Origin: Acidimicrobiia bacterium
GTDB lineage: Bacteria; Actinomycetota; Acidimicrobiia; Spongiisociales; Spongiisociaceae
NCBI GenBank assembly: GCA_011523635.1
Contig: WTGI01000043.1
Coordinates: forward strand, 1-64,000
DNA length: 64,000 nucleotides
Direction of reading: 5' to 3'
The notes under the pieces were generated by a model, which saw nothing but the letters and a program-made list of their open reading frames with translations, did no database searches and was not told where the DNA came from. Shown piece after piece: positions 1 through 8,656 of the stretch. Each line of letters starts with the position of its first letter. Position 1 is the stretch's first letter. The position numbers and the translations under genes are program-made.

Positions 1-1
1 C

Positions 2-103
2 TTCTACACCTATACCCCACCCCGCCCCCTCCACGAAATCGACCAAGAGATCAAGACCCTCGAAGTCGAAGTCCAGGCACTACTCGCAGAGCTCACAAGG
101 TGA
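2..103 (+). CDS. hsdM: Type I modification methylase HsdM, C-terminal end (partial)
   Basis: The window opens inside a frame that reads about 33 residues and stops with TGA at 101-103. The tail is rich in Glu, Ile and Leu (EIDQEIKTLEVEVQALLAEL) and forms an amphipathic helix, as HsdM C-termini do where they pack against the specificity subunit. The last four bases overlap the GTG of the next gene (GTGA), and that gene is hsdS, which supports the call. HsdM methylates adenine at the type I recognition site using SAM. The catalytic part lies before position 1, so the identity rests on the tail and the context. Confidence 0.7.
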   Translation, partial: FYTYTPPRPLHEIDQEIKTLEVEVQALLAELTR

Positions 104-1311
104 CAACCCTGAGACGACTGGCGAGCACGACGGGTGGAGCAGGCTTCCCCCACGCCGAACAAGGACATGAGTCGGGAGACCTCCCCTTCATCAAGGTCAG
201 TGACTTCAACCACGCCGGGAACGAGCGAGTGATCACAACCTGCAACAACTGGGTGACCAAAGAAACAGCTCGACGTCTACGTGCAACGGTCGTACCGAGT
301 GGTTCTGTCCTGCTCCCCAAGGTCGGAGCAGCCCTACTCGGAAATGCTCGCCGCATCGTCCGTCAGCCGTCAGTCTTCGACAACAACATCCTCGGTGTTG
401 TACCTGAGAAGATCAGCTCAAGGTATCTCCACTATTGGCTCACGACCGTCGATGCCGTGCAGTTCGCAAAGCCTGGTCCGGTTCCATCAATGGACGACAG
501 TGCCATTCTCAACCTTCGTGTGCCCGTCGTCCGCCAGCACGAGCAGCGGGCGATAGCTGACTACCTCGACACCGAGACCAACCACATCGACACCCTCATC
601 ACCAAGAAACGCCGCATGATCGAACTCCTCGAAAGGCGACTTCGGATCACAGCTCGGGAATTGACCACTCGTAGCGGCGCCACCGGACCTCTTCGCCGTT
701 TTGTTCGCAGAGTCAAGACCGGTACGACGCCACCTGCTAGCGAACTGGGCGATTTGCATGGCAGCGACGTCGCCTGGTATTCGCCTGGAGACGTTGGACC
801 CAGCCTCCGCATGTATCCCCCAGCACGTAGCCTGACACTGCGCGCTCTGTCCGAGGGATGGACACCCGAGTTTCCGACCGACTCAACCTTGATCGTTGGC
901 ATTGGCGCGACTGCGGGACATGTCGGTCACAATTTCTCGAGGTCGACCGGAAACCAGCAGATGACCTGCATCACACCGAATGTGCGAATCTTGCCGAAGT
1001 TTCTCTCGTGGCAGCTTTGGGCACGATCGGATGAACTCCGTGAGACTGCACCCTATACGACACTTCCTATTCTCAATAACGAATTCCTACGATCAACTCT
1101 AATCGTCGTGCCTTCGCTCACGTCACAGGAAGCCGTTGTGGACCAACTCGATCGATCAGCTGATCGACTTCTAGCCACGGCCAAGGGCCTAGGGATTCAG
1201 ATCGGACTGCTTCTTGAACGCCGTCAGTCGTTGATTACACAGGCCGTGATGGGCGAGTTGGCTGCGCCCAGCTTAACCAAGGCGGCCTTCAGGGAGCCTC
1301 AGTCGCCTTAG
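100..1311 (+). CDS. hsdS: Type I restriction-modification specificity subunit HsdS
   Basis: A 403-residue protein with the two-half layout of HsdS: a target-recognition domain (about residues 1-145), a conserved helical spacer (ADYLDTETNHIDTLITKK, near 150-170), a second recognition domain (about 200-345, opening with KTGTTPPA), and a second helical spacer near the C-terminus that ends in RRQSLITQAVMGEL. The spacers set the distance between the two half-sites and bind HsdM. The first recognition domain starts almost at the GTG start, with a shorter N-terminus than many HsdS. The start at 100 is supported by the 4-bp overlap with hsdM. The target sequence cannot be predicted from the protein alone. 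Confidence 0.93.
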   Translation: MTTLRRLASTTGGAGFPHAEQGHESGDLPFIKVSDFNHAGNERVITTCNNWVTKETARRLRATVVPSGSVLLPKVGAALLGNARRIVRQPSVFDNNILGVVPEKISSRYLHYWLTTVDAVQFAKPGPVPSMDDSAILNLRVPVVRQHEQRAIADYLDTETNHIDTLITKKRRMIELLERRLRITARELTTRSGATGPLRRFVRRVKTGTTPPASELGDLHGSDVAWYSPGDVGPSLRMYPPARSLTLRALSEGWTPEFPTDSTLIVGIGATAGHVGHNFSRSTGNQQMTCITPNVRILPKFLSWQLWARSDELRETAPYTTLPILNNEFLRSTLIVVPSLTSQEAVVDQLDRSADRLLATAKGLGIQIGLLLERRQSLITQAVMGELAAPSLTKAAFREPQSP

Positions 1312-1351
1312 TTCGTGTTCTTACTGCAATCAATGTCACTTAATAGGCAAC

Positions 1352-2713
1352 CTAAGTCTGCTCGTACCACCGTTCTAGGACTTGACAGTCGCGTAAGAAG
1401 CCCTGACTCTGACCAACTAGCCCGCCAGCTTGTTCCGGAGATAACCCCAATCTGACTAGAAACACATGACGAAGTATCCACAGAAGGCCGGTACGAATAG
1501 CGAGCGCCTTAATATGGTCGTTTGGACCTGGCTGGGCTGGATGAACTGCCTTGTTACGTAGCTTAAGGGCAGTTTTTTCGAAATCCGGCCAAATACGAAG
1601 GATTACCGACCGTGTGGATTCAGCAAGTGACAATACTTCTCCAAGTTTTCTCCTTAACCCCTTACGATTACTTGAGAGCAGTCGTTCCTTCACCCACTGC
1701 CTGTCATCGTCCGGAACAATTCCGACAATCGATTCAACTCTCTCCTTATGTCGGTCGGGCGGTACGAGCACATCATCAAACTCTGCTCTGTGGACTGCCT
1801 CGATTGCCATGAAGGCGATTAGAAGGGACACGGAAGGTTCCATATTGGGATCTGTGTTAAGAAACTGGATCAGATTAGCAGCCGTTCGGTATGAAGTAGT
1901 CAAGCTAAACCAGCTATTGAGTAGCGTGTTAAGATCTAGATCAAAGCCGACTAGCTGATCATAAGCTAGTAGCATAAAGACGGGATGCCAGTTACCATTG
2001 GACCTAGTATCTTTAGGCGAGCTGTAATGAAGTGTGATAGTATCTTCGACATCAAGTAGATGCACGGTGAGTTCCATCACCTCCGTGTACTCGAGCACGA
2101 GGAAGCTGAGCAAACTCTGGAGTGGGAAGACCCACTTCGCCTGCACGTCACAAATCTTGACTTCATCGATAACAGAGATCGCGGCTGTACGTGCTGTCCT
2201 AGCCGAACTCAAGGAACTCGTGATACTCCATGAACAAGTAAGATTGACCTCCGCACCGCATACAGTCGCTGAGTGGCCAGTATTTTCGGGGACTTCAATG
2301 GTGCGTGTGTTATAGTCGTAGTCTAGGCTAGTGGCCCAGAATGCCCACTCCTCAAGAGCTTCAAGTTTGATGTCGGTTTGTTTGATGGCGGTATCGATAT
2401 TGACGTGTGTCCCGCCTATGGCATGGTTGAGGCCTATCCACTCTTCAGCGGCCTTGCGATCCGGAGGTAAGAACTGTGTGTGTCGTGTACGAAGTCCGTC
2501 AAAAAGGCTAACCTTCTTGCCGTCTAGTGTCTCTCCCCAAATGACTGGCTGACCATTTGGACTATCGAGGAGATGTGGTGAATGCTCGAGGTTTCCGTGA
2601 ATCCTTAGCTTCCAGCCCGTCTTATCATCAAACTCAACCTCCCCTGATACCTCGTTTGTCGAGGAGGTATCAGGGGACGCTGGCAGATACCATGTCCCTA
2701 ACATGACTCGCAT
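1352..2713 (-). CDS. ApeA-like HEPN-domain protein, probable anti-phage effector
   Basis: 453 residues, in a stretch visibly richer in A/T than its neighbours. The N-terminal ~170 residues look like the ApeA N-terminal domain: GTWYLP near the start, then repeated beta-strand motifs such as GETLDGKKVSLFDG. The C-terminal third is helical and contains LRNKAVH near residues 384-390, an R-x4-H motif typical of HEPN ribonucleases. ApeA is a known single-gene phage-exclusion protein thought to act through RNA cleavage. Function here is inferred from the domain pattern and the position inside a restriction-modification locus. It is convergent with hsdS, 40 bp from its stop. An alternative is another HEPN protein of unknown role. 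Confidence 0.6.
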   Translation of the reverse strand: MRVMLGTWYLPASPDTSSTNEVSGEVEFDDKTGWKLRIHGNLEHSPHLLDSPNGQPVIWGETLDGKKVSLFDGLRTRHTQFLPPDRKAAEEWIGLNHAIGGTHVNIDTAIKQTDIKLEALEEWAFWATSLDYDYNTRTIEVPENTGHSATVCGAEVNLTCSWSITSSLSSARTARTAAISVIDEVKICDVQAKWVFPLQSLLSFLVLEYTEVMELTVHLLDVEDTITLHYSSPKDTRSNGNWHPVFMLLAYDQLVGFDLDLNTLLNSWFSLTTSYRTAANLIQFLNTDPNMEPSVSLLIAFMAIEAVHRAEFDDVLVPPDRHKERVESIVGIVPDDDRQWVKERLLSSNRKGLRRKLGEVLSLAESTRSVILRIWPDFEKTALKLRNKAVHPAQPGPNDHIKALAIRTGLLWILRHVFLVRLGLSPEQAGGLVGQSQGFLRDCQVLERWYEQT

Positions 2714-2808
2714 ACTAGTCGGTTTCGTTTCGGGACTGACTCGCTGTTTAGGTGCAGTCGTTCTATGTCACTTGATCGGACCGACGTGGGCTTCGTCGAA
2801 GATCGGCG

Positions 2809-3255
2809 GTGATCGCCTACTTCGACACATCGACCATCATCGCCCTTCTCATCGATGAACCTCTGTCAGACCTTGCCTACCGGCTCTGGCGCCGGCCATC
2901 GTGGACAGCCACCGCCCGCGTCTCCTACGTTGAAGCTCGTTCCGGCCGGGCGCGCCTGCCGGATGGGTCGTATCTCACCCGGGCCGTTGAGAGACTCCGT
3001 GAAGGGCCTCGAACTAGTCGCGCGCCAATTCCACCACGTAGTGATCGCCCCCGACTTGGTGACGAGCGCCGGGCAATCTGGCCGAGGAGATGGTCTTGAG
3101 GGCCTGGGACGCGATCCAACTTGCTGCAGCCCTGTCGCTGACCACGGACGACCTGGTTTGTCACGGGCGATCGACAGCTCGCTGAGGCGGCGCAGGCTCT
3201 CGGGCTCGCTTCCATCTCGAACCCGACGACACGGCATGAGTTCAGTTCCGAGTAA
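2809..3255 (+). pseudogene. PIN-domain (VapC-like) toxin, broken by three frameshifts
   Basis: The GTG at 2809 opens a typical PIN-domain start (MIAYFDTSTIIALLIDEP) with the first catalytic Asp. Homology then moves through the other two frames and back. LELVARQFHHVVIAPDLV (about 3007-3060) is in frame 2, AEEMVLRAWDAIQLAAALSL (about 3081-3140) with the central acidic residue is in frame 3, and VTGDRQLAEAAQALGL (from 3160) with the last Asp is again in frame 1, ending at TAA 3253-3255. Read together these make a full-length toxin of about 148 residues. Every shift is in the same direction, so real decay or repeated assembly errors are both possible. No antitoxin frame was seen in the 95 bases before it. 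Confidence 0.75.
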
Positions 3256-3279
3256 GCCCGCATCCATAAATAGTCGGGG

Positions 3280-3984
3280 CTATCGAGCCTCGCAGGCTGT
3301 CCGGTCGCGCAGTGCGGCGAGGCGTTCCCAAAGGTCGGGGGCGCGACGCCGTAAGTAGCTCAGTGAAGGCTCGCTGCGTTCCTCGTAGTCAGGGTCGGCT
3401 GGTAACGTGCCACGGCTCTCGAGTAGCCGGATGATCCGCTCGAGGACGGGCGGCGGATAGTGGTAGCCGAACCTTCGACAGTAGTAACCCAGACCGGCTT
3501 CGAGGCTGCATGCGCCGGAACGGTCCAGTTCGGCAAGGTCGAGGTAGTCACGCACTTTCGCCCTATACATGATCGTGTCGAGTTTGGTAGCCATCAGGTC
3601 CGGGATCGAGCCGACCTCCATGCCGCTGATCCTGGTACCGGGACATATCCACCGCATCTGCTCCGGCGCTACCCCGTCGGTGGGCAGGGCGCGGAACACA
3701 TCGACCTTCACACCGTCCACGAAGCCGTGGAACATGTTGTCGGACACCTCGATCGGTTCGACGGAGTCCACCGTTTCGCGCAGTCGCTCCTCCACGGCGC
3801 TGCCCGTGAAGCTTCGCAGCGTCATCACATCCAGGTCCTCCGAAACGCGGTGCCTCAGGTGGTTAGCGACCGCGGTGCCACCCATGAGGACGCCTCCGAC
3901 CTTTCGAGCGCAGCCGGCGACGGGCGTCCAGACCCGCCGGAGATTGCCGAGGAGGACGTGGGAGCAGTCGTGGAGGTCGATCAT
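3280..3984 (-). CDS. Nucleotidyltransferase of the AbiEii toxin family
   Basis: 234 residues from the ATG at 3984, which overlaps the stop of the upstream gene by four bases (ATGA). A polymerase-beta-type nucleotidyltransferase core is visible: GGT at residues 35-37, then the acidic pair in SEDLDV (Glu49/Asp50 and Asp52), and a third acidic strand in GVKVDVFRAL. ATKLDTIMYRAKVRDYLDLAEL matches the conserved helix after the active site in AbiEii proteins. AbiEii toxins use GTP or another NTP to modify and block cellular RNA, and need the partner AbiEi as antitoxin. The tightly coupled partner here is a zinc-ribbon/HTH protein that does not resemble ordinary AbiEi. Confidence 0.8.
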   Translation of the reverse strand: MIDLHDCSHVLLGNLRRVWTPVAGCARKVGGVLMGGTAVANHLRHRVSEDLDVMTLRSFTGSAVEERLRETVDSVEPIEVSDNMFHGFVDGVKVDVFRALPTDGVAPEQMRWICPGTRISGMEVGSIPDLMATKLDTIMYRAKVRDYLDLAELDRSGACSLEAGLGYYCRRFGYHYPPPVLERIIRLLESRGTLPADPDYEERSEPSLSYLRRRAPDLWERLAALRDRTACEAR

Positions 3985-5027
3985 GCCTGCGCTGCTCGAC
4001 GGGCGATCTCGGCGTCCAGCAGCTCGGCGCGCAGCCCTGTGTCGCAGCCTCGCAGGGTCCGGCATTGCTCCAGGACCCTGGTAGGCAGGTTTCTGAGTGC
4101 CCAGGCGCGCGCACAAGGGTCCCGACCGCCGACGAGAGTCTCTGCGATGTGTAGTCCGTGCTCGGAGATCCTGAGGGTGTCAGCGGCGGCGCCAGACCAG
4201 AAGCACCTCCAGAATCTCGGAGCGATGCGATCTATCGGGTCCGCAGCCGGGTTGGTCGGGCGGTCGCGGAGAAAGGCCAGCGCCAGCATGCAGTCGTCGG
4301 ACCATGACAGACTCCACAGGGTCACCCGCTTCAGCTCGTAACCGACCTGCACGGTGGTCCTTGCCCGCTCGGCCCAGCCGCGGACCGCGAGAGTGCCAAG
4401 GCACCGAAGGGTCTGTGAGTAGGACAGTCCTGATAGGAGGGCCAGTTTGGCCGCGGTGGCGCCGAACGGCCGGGCGCGCAGAGCATTAAAAGTCGCTTTG
4501 GCGCCGGGGCTCAACCCGGCGAGGGGGCTGTCCTCGGCGCGCAGCGTCGCAGGCAGAGGATCGAGTTGCCATGGATCCGGGTTTGGCGGCGACTCCTGCC
4601 GGCTCCGCATAAGGCACTGGAGCCGCTCCGCGGGATCTCCATCACGCGCTGGACGGAGCAGCATGGAAATCCTGCGCGCTGTCACCTGCGAAACACCGAG
4701 CGTCTGGGCAATCAGGGCGGTCCGTGGCGACTCCAGCTCGACGGCTGCGATCCAGTGCTCGGGCGGCAGTTTGGTCGCGTGGATAGCGGTACCGGTCGTG
4801 ACCGCATAGCGCTTGCGGCAGTCCCGACAGCGCCACCGACTCCATGGCCCCGTGGTGGTTCGAATGGTCACAGCCCGAACGCTTCCGCACGCCGGGCATG
4901 CAGGCCTCCCCCGCCATCTCGCCTGGATCAACCGCTCCTCGGAGGCATCCCTGGTAATGCTCGTCATGGGTCCAAGGTAGTCCAATGTTGGCCTTTGCTT
5001 TCCCATGCGAATCACCAATCGTGTCAC
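3981..5027 (-). CDS. Zinc-ribbon plus HTH protein, candidate antitoxin of the AbiEii-like toxin
   Basis: 348 residues. The GTG at 5027 follows AAGGGGAG at good spacing. The N-terminus carries a C-x2-C...C-x2-C zinc ribbon (Cys44, Cys47, Cys67, Cys70) followed by TGTAIHATKLPPEHWIAAV and an HTH (about 104-122), the layout at the N-terminus of IS1595-family transposases. No DDE catalytic domain follows. Instead there are about 220 residues with a second winged-helix-like stretch (GATAAKLALLSGLSYSQT) and a helical tail. The stop overlaps the start of the AbiEii-like gene, the arrangement of an antitoxin-toxin pair, and it diverges from hsdR with only 54 bp between. A DNA-binding antitoxin that represses the pair is my inference. 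Confidence 0.55.
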   Translation of the reverse strand: MTRLVIRMGKQRPTLDYLGPMTSITRDASEERLIQARWRGRPACPACGSVRAVTIRTTTGPWSRWRCRDCRKRYAVTTGTAIHATKLPPEHWIAAVELESPRTALIAQTLGVSQVTARRISMLLRPARDGDPAERLQCLMRSRQESPPNPDPWQLDPLPATLRAEDSPLAGLSPGAKATFNALRARPFGATAAKLALLSGLSYSQTLRCLGTLAVRGWAERARTTVQVGYELKRVTLWSLSWSDDCMLALAFLRDRPTNPAADPIDRIAPRFWRCFWSGAAADTLRISEHGLHIAETLVGGRDPCARAWALRNLPTRVLEQCRTLRGCDTGLRAELLDAEIARRAAQA

Positions 5028-5081
5028 GTGCTCCCCTTAAGATGCCCGGATCATGAAGTTCTGCGAGATGGTGATTGACGG

Positions 5082-8000
5082 ATGAGTAGTTCTATTCACG
5101 AGGCTGCGTTCGAGGCTCACATCGCCGGGTTCCTGGTGGAGCGTGGCGGCTACCGGCGGGTGAAGACCACCAGCGAGGGCTACGAGTCCGACTTCGACGG
5201 TATTGCCGGTGTGGACACGGCCGATCTGTTCGAGTTCATCATGGCCACCCAGAGAGAGCGGTGGGACAAACTGGTCGACTCGGGACACGGCGGGGATCCG
5301 GTCAAGGCCCGAGCCGGTTTCGTCCAACGGCTGGCTTCGCAGCTCGATAAGCGGGGCACGGTGGACGTGCTGCGGCGCGGCGTTACCGATTACAACGTTC
5401 CGGTCCGGCTGGCGTACTTCAAGCCGGGTCACGGGCTCACTCCGGAGTTGGTGGAGCGGTACGAGGCGAACATCCTGTCGGTGACCCGCCAGCTTCGCTA
5501 CCAGCCGGGGAGCAACAAGACCATCGACCTAGGCCTGTTCGTGAACGGGATCCCGGTGGCGACCGCCGAGTTGAAGAACCCGCTGACCGGCCAGAGCGTC
5601 GACCACGCGATGGCGCAGTACCGCAAAGATCGAGATCCGAAGAACCGGACGCTCAAGCGAGTGGGGATGGTGCACTTCGCGGTCGATCCGTACTCGGTGG
5701 CGATGACCACCCATCTAGCGGGCAAGGGAACGCGGTTCCTGCCCTTCAACCAGGGCCACGATCTGGGAGCGGGGAATCCGCCCAACCCGGATGGGCACCG
5801 GACTGCGTACCTGTGGGAGCGGGTGTGGACCCGGGACGCGTGGATGGACATCCTGGGCCGTTTCATCCATGTCGAGAAGCCGTCCAAGGGTTCCAAGGCT
5901 CGTCCCACCGTGATCTTCCCCCGGTCCCACCAGTGGGACGCGGTTCGCCGGCTCGAGGCTGACGCCAGGGTCGCCGGGGCGGGACACAACTATCTGGTGC
6001 AGCACTCGGCGGGGTCGGGTAAGTCCAACTCGATCGCCTGGCTGGCGCACCGGTTCTCGTCGCTGCACAACCAGGCTGATCAGAAAGTGTTCGACAAGGT
6101 GGTGGTGATCACCGACCGGATAATCCTCGACCGCCAACTCCAGGACACGATTAGCCAGTTCGAGCACGCCATCGGCGTCGTGCAGTCGATCGACAAGGAC
6201 GCTGGCCAGCTGGCCGAAGCGCTGAAAGGCGAGCAGGCCCGGATCATCGTCACCACCCTCCAGAAGTTCCCGTTCGTGTTCGATCACGTCCTGTCGTTGC
6301 CGGAGCGCACCTACGCGGTGATCGTGGACGAGGCCCATTCGTCGCAGACCGGTGAGGCGGCCAAGGACCTCCGCCGGGCCCTGGGAACCGCCGAGGTGGA
6401 CATCGACGACGAAGCCACGGACGCGGAGACGCTGCTGGCCGACGCGGTGGCGGCTCGGGGCCGGCAGCCGAACCTGTCGTTCTTCGCGTTCACCGCCACC
6501 CCCAAGGGCCGCACACTGGAGTTGTTCGGCCGGCAAGGTCCGGACGGCAAGCACCATCCCTTCCACCTCTACCCGATGCGCCAGGCCATCGAGGAGGGCT
6601 TCATCGAGGACGTGCTCGCCAACTACCTCACCTACAACCGCTACTACCACCTCGAGAAGACCCTTCTCGATGACCCCAAGTACGAGACGGCCAAGGCCCG
6701 GGCAGCTCTAGCCCGTTTCGTCACCCTCCACCCCGAGAACCTGGCCCAGAAGGCCGAGATCGTTGTCGAGCACTTCCTGGACAAGATCGCGCACCGGATG
6801 AAGGGCAAGGCAAAGGCCATGGTGGTCTGCTCCTCACGGCCCCACGCGGTGCGGATGTGGGAGGCGCTCCGCAAGCACATCAACAACAACGGCCACGATC
6901 TCGGCGTGCTGGTGGCATTGTCCGGTGAGGTGGAGGGTCTCACCGAGTCCAAGGCCAACAGGTTTCCCGAGTCCGAGACCGCCACCCGCTTCGACAGTGA
7001 CGAGCACCGGATCATGGTGGTGGCCGAGAAGTTCCAGACCGGTTTCGACCAGCCCAAGCTGGTGGCCATGTACGTGGACAAGACCCTCAGCGGCCTCGCC
7101 GCGGTGCAGACCCTCTCCCGTCTCAACCGGATCCACCCGGACAAGGACGGCACGTTCGTCCTCGACTTCGTCAACGACACCGACGACATCCGCGACGCCT
7201 TCGCCGTCTACCACGGCAAGACGGTGGCACCACCCACCGACCCGAACCTGATGTTCGACACCCGCGACGAACTGAACGACTTCAACATCCTGGATTCCGG
7301 CGAGATGCAACAGGTCGCGGCGCTCATCCTCAACGAGGATGACAACCATGCCCAGGTCCACACCGCCCTGCAGCCCGCCGTCGAACGTTTCAAGAACCTG
7401 GACGAAGATGACCAGGACATGTTCCGGGATGCCCTAACCCGTTTCGTGCGCGTCTACGGCTTCCTCGCCCAGATCGTGAAGTTCGCCAACCCGGGCCTCG
7501 AAGGTGACTACATCTACTGCCGGGCCCTGGCCAGGCTGATCCGCGACAAACCCGGCGACAGCATCGACTTGGACTCCGAGGTCGAACTCACCCACCTCCG
7601 CCACGACAAGATCTTCGAAGGCTCGATCTCCCTCCCCGGCGACGAAGGCGTGGTCCAGACGATCTACTCCGGCGCCGGACGCCTCGGTGACCCCGCCGAG
7701 GAACTCCTCTCCGAGATCATCGCCCGCATCAACGCACGCTTCGGCACCGACTGGACCGACGAAGACCGACTCGTCTTCGACGCCGCCGCCCAGGATCTCG
7801 TCAAGGACGAGCAGATCCAGAACCAGGCCGTCAACAACGACGAGGCCACCTTCCGCGACCACGTCTTCGTCGAGCAGTTCCAGAAGGCGCTGGTGGCCCG
7901 GCTCGACCGCAACGAGAAAGTCGTGATCGACTACCTCGACAACAAGGAAATGCAGGCCGCAGTGGTAGCCGTCTACGCGGCCAAGGTCCAGAAGCAGGCC

Positions 8001-8534
8001 ATCGTCGCCAACCAGCAGACCTGTCCCATCGGCGACCTGCTGGGACCCGACCGCGAGTCCCTCTACCTCGAGTACAAGTCCACCCTCCGCTGGGACATCA
8101 AGCAACAACAGAAATCCAAGGTGATCGAGACCGCCGCCATCAAGACCATTGCCGGCTTCGCCAACTCCTGGTACGGAGGCACCCTCCTGATCGGAGTAGC
8201 CGACGACGGCTCCATCCACGGCCTAGAAGACGATTACAACACCTTCTCCAAACGGGGCCAGGCAGGCGACCACGACCTCTGGGGCCAACACCTCCAGAAC
8301 CTCATCCACCACCGCCTAGGCGCCTACGCCCTTACCCTCGTCGACTGGCACTTCCACAAAGTCAACGGCCAAGACCTAGCCCGCATCCACATCGACCCCT
8401 CAGCCCACCCCATCTACGACCACAAAGGCCAGGAAGAGACCTTCTGGCACCGCACCCCCGTAAGCACCCTCGCCATCACCGACGACAAGGAACGAGCCCA
8501 AATCATCGCCAACCGCTGGGGAGGAACAACGTGA
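5082..8534 (+). CDS. hsdR: Type I restriction endonuclease HsdR with a C-terminal Schlafen/AlbA_2 domain
   Basis: 1150 residues. Order: N-terminal PD-(D/E)xK nuclease with Asp near 149 and AELKNP near 163; two RecA-like helicase domains with Walker A SAGSGKSN near 310, DEAHSS near 415, FTATPKG near 469 and QTLSRLNRIHP near 676; a helical region; then an AlbA_2/Schlafen-type domain (about 990-1140: LYLEYKSTL, IAGFANSWYGGTLLIGVADDG). HsdR translocates DNA with ATP and cuts when two complexes collide. The extra C-terminal domain makes it longer than minimal HsdR proteins. It is separated from hsdS by about 3.8 kb of other defence genes. The start at 5082 fits the usual MSSSIHEAAFE-type N-terminus. 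Confidence 0.95.
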   Translation: MSSSIHEAAFEAHIAGFLVERGGYRRVKTTSEGYESDFDGIAGVDTADLFEFIMATQRERWDKLVDSGHGGDPVKARAGFVQRLASQLDKRGTVDVLRRGVTDYNVPVRLAYFKPGHGLTPELVERYEANILSVTRQLRYQPGSNKTIDLGLFVNGIPVATAELKNPLTGQSVDHAMAQYRKDRDPKNRTLKRVGMVHFAVDPYSVAMTTHLAGKGTRFLPFNQGHDLGAGNPPNPDGHRTAYLWERVWTRDAWMDILGRFIHVEKPSKGSKARPTVIFPRSHQWDAVRRLEADARVAGAGHNYLVQHSAGSGKSNSIAWLAHRFSSLHNQADQKVFDKVVVITDRIILDRQLQDTISQFEHAIGVVQSIDKDAGQLAEALKGEQARIIVTTLQKFPFVFDHVLSLPERTYAVIVDEAHSSQTGEAAKDLRRALGTAEVDIDDEATDAETLLADAVAARGRQPNLSFFAFTATPKGRTLELFGRQGPDGKHHPFHLYPMRQAIEEGFIEDVLANYLTYNRYYHLEKTLLDDPKYETAKARAALARFVTLHPENLAQKAEIVVEHFLDKIAHRMKGKAKAMVVCSSRPHAVRMWEALRKHINNNGHDLGVLVALSGEVEGLTESKANRFPESETATRFDSDEHRIMVVAEKFQTGFDQPKLVAMYVDKTLSGLAAVQTLSRLNRIHPDKDGTFVLDFVNDTDDIRDAFAVYHGKTVAPPTDPNLMFDTRDELNDFNILDSGEMQQVAALILNEDDNHAQVHTALQPAVERFKNLDEDDQDMFRDALTRFVRVYGFLAQIVKFANPGLEGDYIYCRALARLIRDKPGDSIDLDSEVELTHLRHDKIFEGSISLPGDEGVVQTIYSGAGRLGDPAEELLSEIIARINARFGTDWTDEDRLVFDAAAQDLVKDEQIQNQAVNNDEATFRDHVFVEQFQKALVARLDRNEKVVIDYLDNKEMQAAVVAVYAAKVQKQAIVANQQTCPIGDLLGPDRESLYLEYKSTLRWDIKQQQKSKVIETAAIKTIAGFANSWYGGTLLIGVADDGSIHGLEDDYNTFSKRGQAGDHDLWGQHLQNLIHHRLGAYALTLVDWHFHKVNGQDLARIHIDPSAHPIYDHKGQEETFWHRTPVSTLAITDDKERAQIIANRWGGTT

Positions 8535-8656
8535 CCGAACCCGTCCGATTCATACGCGGACGCATCGCGCTCCAACAGACCACACTCAAAGCGGAAGAAC
8601 CTCCTAAGGGCGCGACGCCGACTCTGCACACCGTTCAAGGCTTCCCGTGGCGCTGA
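8531..8656 (+). CDS. Possible 41-residue peptide coupled to hsdR
   Basis: The GTG at 8531 overlaps the hsdR stop as GTGA, and the frame runs 41 codons to TGA at 8654-8656, overlapping the start of the next gene (GTG 8647). The peptide is basic at first (VRFIRGRIALQQTTLK) and has no recognised domain. The double overlap suggests a coupled translation relay from hsdR to the hydrolase. Equally it could be chance, or the worn N-terminus of something longer. No homology can be claimed. Confidence 0.25.
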   Translation: MTEPVRFIRGRIALQQTTLKAEEPPKGATPTLHTVQGFPWR

